A stretch of 64,000 bases of DNA. Source: Clavelina lepadiformis. Its lineage: Eukaryota; Chordata; Ascidiacea; Aplousobranchia; Clavelinidae. The first letter of the stretch is position 1, and every line of letters begins with the position of its first letter. Below the pieces are notes generated by a model that worked only from the letters and a program-made list of their open reading frames with translations, was not told the DNA's origin and made no database searches. Location: positions 18,236,479 through 18,300,478 of the forward strand of contig NC_135243.1 of the NCBI RefSeq assembly GCF_947623445.1, read 5' to 3'. The position numbers and the translations under genes were made by a program. This document shows positions 9,956-21,584 of the stretch, one piece after another.

Positions 9956-11564
9956 GCTTACAACACCCGGTATTCCCAGGCGGTCACCCATCCAAGTACT
10001 AACCGGGCCCGAGGTTGCTTAACTTCCGAGATCGAACGAGATCGGGTCTACTCAACCTGGTATGGTAGTAGGCGATTTCAAAAGAAAGACAATGGCTTTT
10101 TCAATTATAATTCGATTGCATAGGAAGTTTGACAACAGCAAACAGTTTCCAGAAATTTGATTGAAATATACAGCATGACTAAAATGCTTACAACACCCGG
10201 TATTCCCAGGCGGTCACCCATCCAAGTACTAACCGGGCCCGAGGTTGCTTAACTTCCGAGATCGAACGAGATCGGGTCTACTCAACCTGGTATGGTCGTA
10301 GGCGATTTCAAAAGAAAGAAAATGGTATTTTCAATTATAATTCGATTGCATTGGAAGTTTGACAAAAGCAAACAGTTGCTAGAAATTTGATTGAAATATA
10401 CAGCATGACTAAAATGCTTACAACACCCGGTATTCCCAGGCGGTCCCCCATCCAAGTACTAACCGGGCCCGAGGTTGCTTAACTTCCGAGATCGAACGAG
10501 ATCGGGTCTACTCAACCTGGTATGGTCGTAGGCGATTTCAAAAGAAAGAAAATAGCTTTTTCAATTATAATTCGATTGCATAGGAAGTTTGACAAAGGCA
10601 AACAGTTGCTATAAATTTGATTGAAATATACAGCATGACTAAAATGCTTACAACACCCGGTATTCTCAGGCGGTCACCCATCCAAGTACTAACCGGGCCC
10701 GAGGTTGCTTAACTTCCGAGATCGAACGAGATCGGGTCTACTCAACCTGGTATGGTCGTAGGCGATTACAAAAGAAAGAAAATGGTATTTTCAATTATAA
10801 TTCGATTGCATTGGAAGTTTGACAAAAGCAAACAGTTGCTATAAATTTGATTGAAATATACAGCATGACTAAAATGCTTACAACACCCGGTATTCCCAGG
10901 CGGTCACCCATCCAAGTACTAACCGGGCCCGAGGTTGCTTAACTTCCGAGATCGAACGAGATCGGGTCTACTCAACCTGGTATGGTAGTAGGCGATTTCA
11001 AAAGAAAGACAATGGCTTTTTCAATTATAATTCGATTGCATAGGAAGTTTGACAACAGCAAACAGTTTCCAGAAATTTGATTGAAATATACAGCATGACT
11101 AAAATGCTTACAACACCCGGTATTCCCAGGCGGTCACCCATCCGAGTACTAACCGGGCCCTAGGTTGCTTAACTTCCGAGATCGAACGAGATCGGGTCTA
11201 CTCAACTTGGTATGGTCGTAGGCGATTTCAAAAGAAAGAAAATGGCCTTTTCAATTATAATTCGATTCCATAGGAAGTTTGACAATGGCAAACAGTTGCT
11301 AGAAATTTGATTGAAATATACAGCATGACTAAAATGCTTACAACACCCGGTATTCCCAGGCGGTCACCCATAAAAGTACTAACCGGGCCCGAGGTTGCCT
11401 AACTTCCGACATCGAACGAGATCGGGTCTACTTAACCTGGTATGGTCGTAGGCGAATTCAAAAGAAAGAAAATGGCCTTTTCAGTTATAATTCGATTGCA
11501 TAGGAAATTCAAAAACACAAACAGTTGCTAGAAATTTGATTGAAATATACAGCATGACTAAAAT

Positions 11565-11682
11565 CCTAACAACACCCGGTATTCCCAGGCGGTCACCCAT
11601 ACAAGTACTAACCGGGCCCGAGGTTGCTTAACTTCCGAGATCGAACGAGCTCGGGTCTACTCAACCTGGTATGGTAGTAGGC
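11565..11682 (-). pseudogene. 5S copy 51, damaged 3' end class
   Basis: The 3' end is GTTAGG, with G7T. It also carries a T-to-G change that makes GAGCTC, shared only with the next two copies at 11795 and 12025. Confidence 0.75.
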
Positions 11683-13636
11683 GATTTCAAAAGAAAGACA
11701 ATGGCTTTTTCAATTATAATTCGATTGCATATGAAGTTTGACAACAGCAAACAGTTGCCAGAAATTTGATTGAAATATACAGCATGACTAAAATGCTTAC
11801 AACACCCGGTATTCCCAGGCGGTCACCCATCCAAGTACTAACCGGGCCCGAGGTTGCTTAACTTCCGAGATCGAACGAGCTCGGGTCTACTCAACCTGGT
11901 ATGGTAGTAGGCGATTTCAAAAGAAAGACAATGGCTTTTTCAATTATAATTCGATTGCATTGGAAGTTTGACAAAGGCAAACAGTTGCTAGAAATTTGAT
12001 TGAAAAATACAGCATGACTAAAATGCTTACAACACCCGGTATTCCCAGGCGGTCACCCATCCAAGTACTAACCGGGCCCGAGGTTGCTTAACTTCCGAGA
12101 TCGAACGAGCTCGGGTCTACTCAACCTGGTATGGTAGTAGGCGATTTCAAAAGAAAGACAATGGCTTTTTCAATTATAATTCGATTGCATATGAAGTTTG
12201 ACAACAGCAAACAGTTGCCAGAAATTTGATTGAAATATACAGCATGACTAAAATGCTTACAACACCCGGTATTCCCAGGCGGTCACCCATCCAAGTACTA
12301 ACCGGGCCCGAGGTTGCCTAACTTCCGAGATCGAACGAGATCGGGACTACTCAACCTGGTATGGTCGTAGGCGAATTCAAAAGAAAAAAAATGGCTTTTT
12401 CAATTATAATTCGATTGCATAGGAAATTCAAAAGCGCAAACAGTTGCTAGAAATTTGATTGAAATATACAGCATGACTAAAATGCTTACAACACCCGGTA
12501 TTCCCAGGCGGTCACCCATCCAAGTACTAACCGGGCCCGAGGTTGCCTAACTTCCGAGATCGAACGAGATCGTGTCTACTCAACCTGGTATGGTCGTAGG
12601 CGAATTCAATAGAAAGAAAATGGCTTTTTCAATTATAATTCGATTGCATAGGAAGTTTGACAATGGCAAACAGTTGCTAGAAATTTGATTGAAATATACA
12701 GCATGACTAAAATGCTTACAACACCCGGTATTCCCAGGCGGTCACCCATCCAAGAACTAACCGGGCCCGAGGTTGCTTAACTTCCGAGATCGAACGAGAT
12801 CGGGTCTACTCAACCTGGTATTGTCGTAGGCGATTTCAAAAGAAAGAAAATGGCTTTTTCAATTATAATTCGATTGCATTGGAAGTTTGACAAAGGCAAA
12901 CAGTTGCTAGAAATTTGATTGAAATATACAGCATGACTAAAATGCTTACAACACCCGGTATTCCCAGGCGGTCACCCATCCAAGTACTAACCGGGCCCGA
13001 GGTTGCTTAACTTCCGAGATCGAACGAGATCGGGTCTACTCAACCTGGTATGGTAGTAGGCGATTTCAAAAGAAAGACAATGGCTTTTTCAATTATAATT
13101 CGATTGCATAGGAAGTTTGACAACAGCAAACAGTTGCCAGAAATTTGATTGAAATATACAGCATGACTAAAATGCTTACAACACCCGGTATTCCCAGGCG
13201 GTCACCCATCCAAGTACTAACCGGGCCCTAGGTTGCTTAACTTCCGAGATCGAACGAGATCGGGTCTACTCAACCTGGTATGGTCGTAAGCGATTTCAAA
13301 AGAAAGAAAATGGCTTTTTAAATTATATTGATTCGATTGCATAGGAAGTTTGATAAAGGCAAACAGTTGCTATAAATTTGATTGAAATATACAGCATGAC
13401 TAAAATGCTTACAACACCCGGTATTCCCAGGCGGTCACCCATACAAGTACTAACCGGGCCCGAGGTTGCTTAACTTCCGAGATCGAACGAGATCGGGTCC
13501 ACTCAACCTGGTATGGTCGTAGGCGATTTCAAAAGAAAGAAAATGGCCTTTTCAAATATAATTCGATTGCATAGGAAGTTTGACAAAGGCAAACAGTTGC
13601 TAGAAATTTGATTGAAATATACAGCATGACTAAAAT

Positions 13637-13754
13637 GCTTACAACACCCGGTATTCCCAGGCGGTCACCCATCCAAGTACTAACCGGGCCAGAGATAGCT
13701 TAACTTCCGAGATCGAACGAGATCGGGTCTACTCAACCTGGAATGGTCGTAGGC
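13637..13754 (-). pseudogene. 5S copy 60, A58T/C60T/G64T class
   Basis: The full set with A13T. It is the duplicate of copy 41 at +4,371 bp, with a slightly different A-rich stretch upstream. Confidence 0.7.
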
Positions 13755-14781
13755 GATTTCAAACAAAAGAAAATGGCTTTTTCAATTATAATTCGATTGC
13801 ATAGGAAATTCAAAAACGCAAACAGTTGCTATAAATTTGATTGAAATATAGTGCATGACTAAAATGCTTACAACACCCGGTATTCCCAGGCGGTCACCCA
13901 TCCAAGTACTAACCGGGCCCGAGGTTGCTTAACTTCCGAGATCGAACGAGATCGGGTCTACTCAACCTGGTATGGTAGTAGGCGATTTCAAAAGAAAAAA
14001 AATGGCCTTTTCAATTATAATTCGATTGCATAGGAGGTTTGACAAAGGCAAACAGTTGCTATAAATTTGATTGAAATATACAGCATGACTAAAATGCTTA
14101 CAACACCCGGTATTCCCAGGCGGTCACCCATCCAAGTACTAACCGGGCCCGAGGTTGCCTAACTTCCGAGATCGAACGAGATCGGGTCTACTCAACCTGG
14201 TATGGTCGTAGGCGAATTCAAAAGAAAGAAATAGGCCTTTTCAATTATATTTCGATTGCATAGGAAATTCAAAAGCGCAAACAGTTGCTAGAAATTTGAT
14301 TGAAATATACAGCATGACTAAAATGCTTACAACACCCGGTATTCCCAGGCGGTCACCCATCCAAGTACTAACCGGGCCCGAGGTTGCTTAACTTCCGAGA
14401 TCGAACGAGATCGGATCTACTCAACCTGGAATGGTCGTAGGCGATTTCAAAAAAAAAAATGGCCTTTTCAATTATAATTCGATTGCATAGGAAATTCAAA
14501 AACGCAAACAGTTGCTATAAATTTGATTGAAATATAGTGCATGACTAAAATGCTTACAACACCCGGTATTCCCAGGCGGTCACCCATCCAAGTACTAACC
14601 GGGCCCGAGGTTGCTTAACTTCCGAGATCGAACGAGATCGGGTCTACTCAACCTGGTATGGTAGTAGGCGATTTCAAAAGAAAGACAATGACTTTTTCAA
14701 TTATAATTCGATTGCATAGGAAGTTTGACAACAGCAAACAGTTGCCAGAAATTTGATTGAAATATACAGCATGACTAAAGT

Positions 14782-14899
14782 GCTTACAACACCCGGTATT
14801 CCCAGGCGGTCACCCATCCAACTACTAACCGGGCCAGAGATAGCTTAACTTCCGAGATCGAACGAGATCGGGTCTACTCAACCTGGTATGGTCGTAGGC
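14782..14899 (-). pseudogene. 5S copy 65, A58T/C60T/G64T with normal A13
   Basis: The low-coordinate half carries A58T, C60T, G64T and C78G, while the high-coordinate half has the ordinary A13. The terminator is only T3. It looks like a hybrid gene. Confidence 0.7.
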
Positions 14900-16387
14900 G
14901 AATTCAAAAGAAAGAAAATGGCCTTTTCAATTATATTTCGATTGCATAGGAAATTCAAAAGCGCAAACAGTTGCTAGAAATTTGATTGAAATATACAGCA
15001 TGACTAAAATGCTTACAACACCCGGTATTCCCAGGCGGTCACCCATCCAAGTACTAACCGGGCCCGAGGTTGCTTAACTTCCGAGATCGAACGAGATCGG
15101 GTCTACTCAACCTGGTATGGTCGTAGGCGATTTCAAAAGAAAGAAAATGGCCTTTTCAATTATAAATCGATTGCATAGGAAATTCAAAACTCAAACAGTT
15201 GCTATAAATTTGATTGAAATATACAGCATGACTAAAATGCTTACAACACCCGGTATTCCCAGGCGGTCCCCCATCCAAGTACTAACCGGGCCCGAGGTTG
15301 CTTAACTTCCGAGATCGAACGAGATCGGGTCTACTCAACCTGGTATGGTCGTAGGCGATTTCAAAAGAAAGAAAATAGCTTTTTCAATTTTAATTCGATT
15401 GCATAGGAAGTTTGACAAAGGCAAACAGTTGCTAGAAATTTCATTGAAATATACAGCATGACTAAAATGCTTACAACACCCGGTATTCCCAGGCGGTCAC
15501 CCATCCAAGTACTAACCGGGCCCGAGGTTGCTTAACTTCCGAGATCGAACGAGATCGGGTCTACTCAACCTGGTATGGTCGTAGGCGATTTCAAAAGAAA
15601 GAAAATGGCTTTTTCAATTATAATTCGATTGCATTGGAAGTTTGACAAAAGCAAACAGTTGCTAGAAATTTGATTGAAATATACAGCATGACTAAAATGC
15701 TTACAACACCCGGTATTCCCAGGCGGTCACCCATCCAAGTACTAACCGGGCCCGAGGTTGCTTAACTTCCGAGATCGAACGAGATCGGGTCTACTCAACC
15801 TGGTATGGTAGTAGGCGATTTCAAAAGAAAGACAATGGCTTTTTCAATTATAATTCGATTGCATAGGAAGTTTGACAACAGCAAACAGTTGCCAGAAATT
15901 TGATTGAAATATACAGCATGACTAAAATGCTTACAACACCCGGTATTCCCAGGCGGTCACCCATCCAAGTACTAACCGGGCCCTAGGTTGCTTAACTTCC
16001 GAGATCGAACGAGATCGGGTCTACTCAACTTGGTATGGTCGTAGGCGATTTCAAAAGAAAGAAAATGGCCTTTTCAATTATAATTCGATTCCATAGGAAG
16101 TTTGACAATGGCAAACAGTTGCTAGAAATTTGATTGAAATATACAGCATGACTAAAATGCTTACAACACCCGGTATTCCCAGGCGGTCACCCATAAAAGT
16201 ACTAACCGGGCCCGAGGTTGCCTAACTTCCTACATCGAACGAGATCGGGTCTACTTAACCTGGTATGGTCGTAGGCGAATTCAAAAGAAAGAAAATGGCC
16301 TTTTCAGTTATAATTCGATTGCATAGGAAATTCAAAAACACAAACAGTTGCTAGAAATTTGATTGAAATATACAGCATGACTAAAAT

Positions 16388-16505
16388 CCTAACAACACCC
16401 GGTATTCCCAGGCGGTCACCCATACAAGTACTAACCGGGCCCGAGGTTGCTTAACTTCCGAGATCGAACGAGATCGGGTCTACTCAACCTGGTATGGTCG
16501 TAGGC
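16388..16505 (-). pseudogene. 5S copy 72, damaged 3' end class, normal G7
   Basis: The 3' end is damaged as in the class, but the 5' end has the ordinary G7. This makes it a within-gene hybrid of the class and a normal copy. Confidence 0.75.
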
Positions 16506-17765
16506 GATTTCAAAAGAAAGAAAATGGCTTTTTCAATTATAATTCGATTGCATTGGAAGTTTGACAAAGGCAAACAGTTGCTAGAAATTTGATTGAAAAA
16601 TACAGCATGACTAAAATGCTTACAACACCCGGTATTCCCAGGCGGTCACCCATCCAAGTACTAACCGGGCCCGAGGTTGCTTAACTTCCGAGATCGAACG
16701 AGATCGGGTCTACTCAACCTGGTATGGTAGTAGGCGATTTCAAAAGAAAGACAATGGCTTTTTCAATTATAATTCGATTGCATAGGAAGTTTGACAACAG
16801 CAAACAGTTGCCAGAAATTTGATTGAAATATACAGCATGACTAAAATGCTTACAACACCCGGTATTCCCAGGCGGTCACCCATCCAAGTACTAACCGGGC
16901 CCGAGGTTGCCTAACTTCCGAGATCGAACGAGATCGGGTCTACTCAACCTGGTATGGTCGTAGGCGAATTCAAAAGAAAAAAAATGGCTTTTTCAATTAT
17001 AATTCGATTGCATAGGAAATTCAAAAGCGCAAACAGTTGCTAGAAATTTGATTGAAATATACAGCATGACTAAAATGCTTACAACACCCGGTATTCCCAG
17101 GCGGTCACCCATCCAAGTACTAACCGGGCCCGAGGTTGCCTAACTTCCGAGATCGAACGAGATCGTGTCTACTCAACCTGGTATGGTCGTAGGCGAATTC
17201 AATAGAAAGAAAATGGCTTTTTCAATTATAATTCGATTGCATAGGAAATTCAAAAGTTCAAACAGTTGCTAGAAATTTGATTGAAATATACAGCATGACT
17301 AAAATGCTTACAACACCCGGTATTCCCAGGCGGTCACCCATCCAAGTACTAACCGGGCCCGAGGTTGCTTAACTTCCGAGATCGAACGAGATCGGGTCTA
17401 CTCAACCTGGTATGGTCGTAGGCGATTTCAAAAGAAAGAAAATGGCCTTTTCAATTATAATTCGATTGCATTGGAAGTTTGACAAAGGCAAACAGTTGCT
17501 AGAAATTTGATTGAAATATACAGCATGACTAAAATGCTTACAACACCCGGTATTCCCAGGCGGTCACCCATCCAAGTACTAACCGGGCCCGAGGTTGCTT
17601 AACTTCCGAGATCGAACGAGATCGGGTCCACTTAACCTGGTATGGTCGTAGGCGATTTCAAAAGAAAGAAAATGGCCTTTTCAAATATAATTCGATTGCA
17701 TAGGAAGTTTGACAAAGGCAGACAGTGGCTAGAAATTTGATTGAAATATACAGCATGACTAAAAT

Positions 17766-17883
17766 GCTTACAACACCCGGTATTCCCAGGCGGTCACCTA
17801 TCCAAGTACTAACCGGGCCAGAGATAGCTTAACTTCCGAGATCGAACGAGATCGGGTCTACTCAACCTGGAATGGTCGTAGGC
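17766..17883 (-). pseudogene. 5S copy 78, A58T/C60T/G64T class
   Basis: The full set with A13T, plus G85A in box C. It sits beside the C3T/C63A full-length gene at 17995, founding a two-gene module that recurs to the right. Confidence 0.7.
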
Positions 17884-20057
17884 GATTTCAAAAAAAAGAA
17901 AATGGCCTTTTCAATTATAATTCGATTGCATAGGAAATTCAAAAACGCAAACAGTTGCTATAAATTTGATTGAAATATAGTGCATGACTAAAATGCTTAC
18001 AACACCCGGTATTCCCAGGCGGTCACCCATCCAAGTACTAACCGGGCCCTAGGTTGCTTAACTTCCGAGATCGAACGAGATCGGGTCTACTCAACCTGGT
18101 ATGGTCGTAAGCGATTTCAAAAGAAAGAAAATGGCTTTTTCAATTATAATTCGATTGCATAGGAAATTCAAAAAAGAAACAGTTGCTAGAAATTTGATTG
18201 AAATATACAGCATGACTAAAATGCTTACAACACCCGGTATTCCCAGGCGGTCACCCATACAAGTACTAACCGGGCCCGAGGTTGCTTAACTTCCGAGATC
18301 GAACGAGATCGGGTCTACTCAACCTGGTATGGTCGTAGGCGATTTCAAAAGAAAGAAAATGGCCTTTTCAATTATAATTCGATTGCATAGGAAATTCAAA
18401 ACTCAAACAGTTGCTATAAATTTGATTGAAATATACAGCATGACTAAAATGCTTACAACACCCGGTATTCCCAGGCGGTCCCCCATCCAAGTACTAACCG
18501 GGCCCGAGGTTGCTTAACTTCCGAGATCGAACGAGATCGGGTCTACTCAACCTGGTATGGTCGTAGGCGATTTCAAAAGAAAGAAAATGGCTTTTTCAAT
18601 TATAATTCGATTGCATAGGAAGTTTGGCAAAGGCAAACAGTTGCTATAAATTTGATTGAAATATACAGCATGACTAAAATGCTTACAACACCCGGTATTC
18701 CCAGGCGGTCCCCCATCCAAGTACTAACCGGGCCCGAGGTTGCTTAACTTCCGAGATCGAACGAGATCGGGTCTACTCAACCTGGTATGGTCGTAGGCGA
18801 TTTCAAAAGAAAGAAAATGGCTTTTTCAATTATAATTCGATTGCATTGGAAATTTGACAAAAGCAAACAGTTGCTAGAAATTTGATTGAAATATACAGCA
18901 TGATTAAAATGCTTACAACACCCGGTATTCCCAGGCGGTCCCCCATCCAAGTACTAACCGGGCCCGAGGTTGCTTAACTTCCGAGATCGAACGAGATCGG
19001 GTCTACTCAACCTGGTATGGTCGTAGGCGATTTCAAAAGAAAGAAAATGGCTTTTTCAATTATAATTCGATTGCATTGGAAATTTGACAAAAGCAAACAG
19101 TTGCTAGAAATTTGATTGAAATATACAGCATGACTAAAATGCTTACAACACCCGGTATTCCCAGGCGGTCACCCATCCAAGTACTAACCGGGCCCGAGGT
19201 TGCTTAACTTCCGAGATCGAACGAGATCGGGTCTACTCAACCTGGTATGGTAGTAGGCGATTTCAAAAGAAAGACAATGGCTTTTTCAATTATAATTCGA
19301 TTGCATAAGAAGTTTGACAACAGCAAACAGTTTCCAGAAATTTGATTGAAATATACAGCATGACTAAAATGCTTACAACACCCGGTATTCCCAGGCGGTC
19401 ACCCATCCAAGTACTAACCGGGCCCTAGGTTGCTTAACTTCCGAGATCGAACGAGATCGTGTCTACTCAACCTGGTATGGTCGTAGGCGATTTCAAAAGA
19501 AAGACAATGGCCTTTTCAATTATAATTCGATTCCACAGGAAGTTTGACAATGGCAAACAGTTGCTAGAAATTTGATTGAAATATACAGCATGACTAAAAT
19601 GCTTACAACACCCGGTATTCCCAGGCGGTCACCCATAAAAGTACTAACCGGGCCCGAGGTTGCCTAACTTCCGACATCGAACGAGATCGGGTCTACTTAA
19701 CCTGGTATGGTCGTAGGCGAATTCAAAAGAAAGAAAATGGCCTTTTCAGTTATAATTCGATTGCATAGGAAATTCAAAAACACAAACAGTTGCTAGAAAT
19801 TTGATTGAAATATACAGCATGACTAAAATGCTTACAACACCCGGTATTCCCAGGCGGTCACCCATCCAAGTACTAACCGGGCCCGAGGTTGCCTAACTTC
19901 CGAGATCGAACGAGATCGGGTCTACTCAACCTGGTATGGTCGTAGGCGAATTCAAAAGAAAGAAAATGGCTTTTTCAATTATAATTCAATTGCATAGGAA
20001 ATTCAAAACGCAAACAGTTGCTAGAAATTTGATTGAAATATACAGCATGACTAAAAT

Positions 20058-20175
20058 GCTTACAACACCAGGTATTCCAAGGCGGTCTCCCATCCAAGTA
20101 CTAACCGGGCCCGAGGTTGCCTAACTTCCGAGATCGAACGAGATTGTGTCTACTCAACCTGGTATGGTCGTAGGC
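20058..20175 (-). rRNA. 5S rRNA gene copy 88 with A88
   Basis: Box C reads GGATGGGAGACC, as in vertebrates, instead of GGATGGGTGACC. Two further changes lie at the 3' side of the gene (ACCAGG and CCAAGG on the plus strand). Confidence 0.9.
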
Positions 20176-20286
20176 GAATTCAATAGAAAGAAAATGGCTT
20201 TTTCAATTATAATTCGATTGCATAGGAAATTCAAAAGTTCAAACAGTTGCTAGAAATTTGATTGAAATATACAGCATGACTAAAAT

Positions 20287-20394
20287 GCTTACAACACCCG
20301 GTATTCCCAGGCGGTCACCCATCCAAGTACTAACCGGGCCCGAGGTTGCTTAACTTCCGAGATCGGGTCTACTCAACCTGGTATGGTCGTAGGC
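20287..20394 (-). pseudogene. 5S copy 89, 10-bp internal deletion
   Basis: The gene is 108 bp. One of two GAGATCG direct repeats and the bases between them are gone, removing about transcript 31-40 and with them the hairpin of helix III. The rest of the gene has the GCTTAAC form and a GATTTC flank, unlike the other four deleted copies, so it probably arose on its own. Confidence 0.85.
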
Positions 20395-21199
20395 GATTTC
20401 AAAAGAAAGAAAATGGCTTTTTCAATTATAATTCGATTGCATTGGAAGTTTGACAACAGCAAACAGTTGCTAGAAATTTGATTGAAATATACAGCATGAC
20501 TAAAATGCTTACAACACCCGGTATTCCCAGGCGGTCACCCATCCAAGTACTAACCGGACCCGAGGTTGCTTAACTTCCGAGATCGAACGAGATCGGGTCT
20601 ACTCAACCTGGTATGGTCGTAGGCGATTTCGAAAGAAAGACAATGGCTTTTTCAATTATAATTCGATTGCATAGGAAGTTTGACAACAGCAAACAGTTGC
20701 CAGAAATTCTATTAAAATATACAGCATGACTAAAATGCTTACAACACCCGGTATTCCCAGGCGGTCACCCATCCAAGTACTAACCGGGCCCTAGGTTGCT
20801 TAACTTCCGAGATCGAACGAGATCGGGTCTACTCAACCTGGTATGGTCGTAAGCGATTTCAAAAGAAAGAAAATGGCTTTTTAAATTATATTAATTCGAT
20901 TGCATAGGAAGTTTGATAAAGGCAAACAGTTGCTATAAATTTGATTGAAATATACAGCATGACTAAAATGCTTACAACACCCGGTATTCCCAGGCGGTCA
21001 CCCATCCAAGTACTAACCGGGCCCGAGGTTGCTTAACTTCCGAGATCGAACGAGATCGGGTCCACTCAACCTGGTATGGTCGTAGGCGATTTCAAAAGAA
21101 AGAAAATGGCCTTTTCAAATATAATTCGATTGCATAGGAAGTTTGACAAAGGCAAACAGTTGCTAGAAATTTGATTGAAATATACAGCATGACTAAAAT

Positions 21200-21317
21200 G
21201 CTTACAACACCCGGTATTCCCAGGCGGTCACCCATCCAAGTACTAACCGGGCCAGAGATAGCTTAACTTCCGAGATCGAACGAGATCGGGTCTACTCAAC
21301 CTGGAATGGTCGTAGGC
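21200..21317 (-). pseudogene. 5S copy 93, A58T/C60T/G64T class
   Basis: The full set with A13T. The neighbour at 21429 is not the C3T/C63A gene, so the module is broken here. Confidence 0.7.
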
Positions 21318-21575
21318 GATTTCAAAAAAAAGAAAATGGCCTTTTCAATTATAATTCGATTGCATAGGAAATTCAAAAACGCAAACAGTTGCTATAAATT
21401 TGATTGAAATATAGTGCATGACTAAAATGCTTACAACACCCGGTATTCCCAGGCGGTCACCCATACAAGTACTAACCGGGCCCGAGGTTGCTTAACTTCC
21501 GAGATCGAACGAGATCGGGTCTACTCAACCTGGTATGGTAGTAGGCGATTTCAAAAGAAAAAAAATGGCCTTTTC

Positions 21576-21584
21576 AATTAATTT
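21576..21584 (-). promoter_or_regulatory. TATA-like element lost upstream of copy 94
   Basis: The palindrome is shortened to AATTAATTT on the plus strand, removing the TATA core upstream of the gene at 21429-21546. The gene body is normal apart from G7T and G82T. Confidence 0.6.

Larger units (their letters stand above)
8803..13754 (-). rRNA. 5S rRNA genes, copies 39-60
   Basis: Twenty-two genes of 118 bp start at 8803, 9036, 9266, 9496, 9726, 9956, 10186, 10416, 10646, 10876, 11106, 11336, 11565, 11795, 12025, 12255, 12484, 12714, 12944, 13174, 13407 and 13637. The stretch starting at 8803 returns at 13174 (+4,371 bp, three units). The stretch 7196-7885 returns at 12255-12944 (+5,059 bp). 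The genes at 8803 and 13174 have C3T, which restores pair 3-116, and C63A; the spacer upstream of each is 4 bp longer. Damaged copies at 9266, 11565 and 13637 have their own entries. Confidence 0.95.
13866..18112 (-). rRNA. 5S rRNA genes, copies 61-79
   Basis: Nineteen genes of 118 bp start at 13866, 14096, 14325, 14552, 14782, 15011, 15239, 15469, 15699, 15929, 16159, 16388, 16618, 16848, 17077, 17306, 17536, 17766 and 17995. Copies 69-72 are another instance of the four-gene series seen at 3522-4211, 5818-6507 and 10876-11565. The gene at 17995 (C3T, C63A, full length) is the earliest copy in the exact setting in which the box A deletion class later appears. Damaged copies at 14782, 16388 and 17766 are listed separately. 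Confidence 0.95.
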
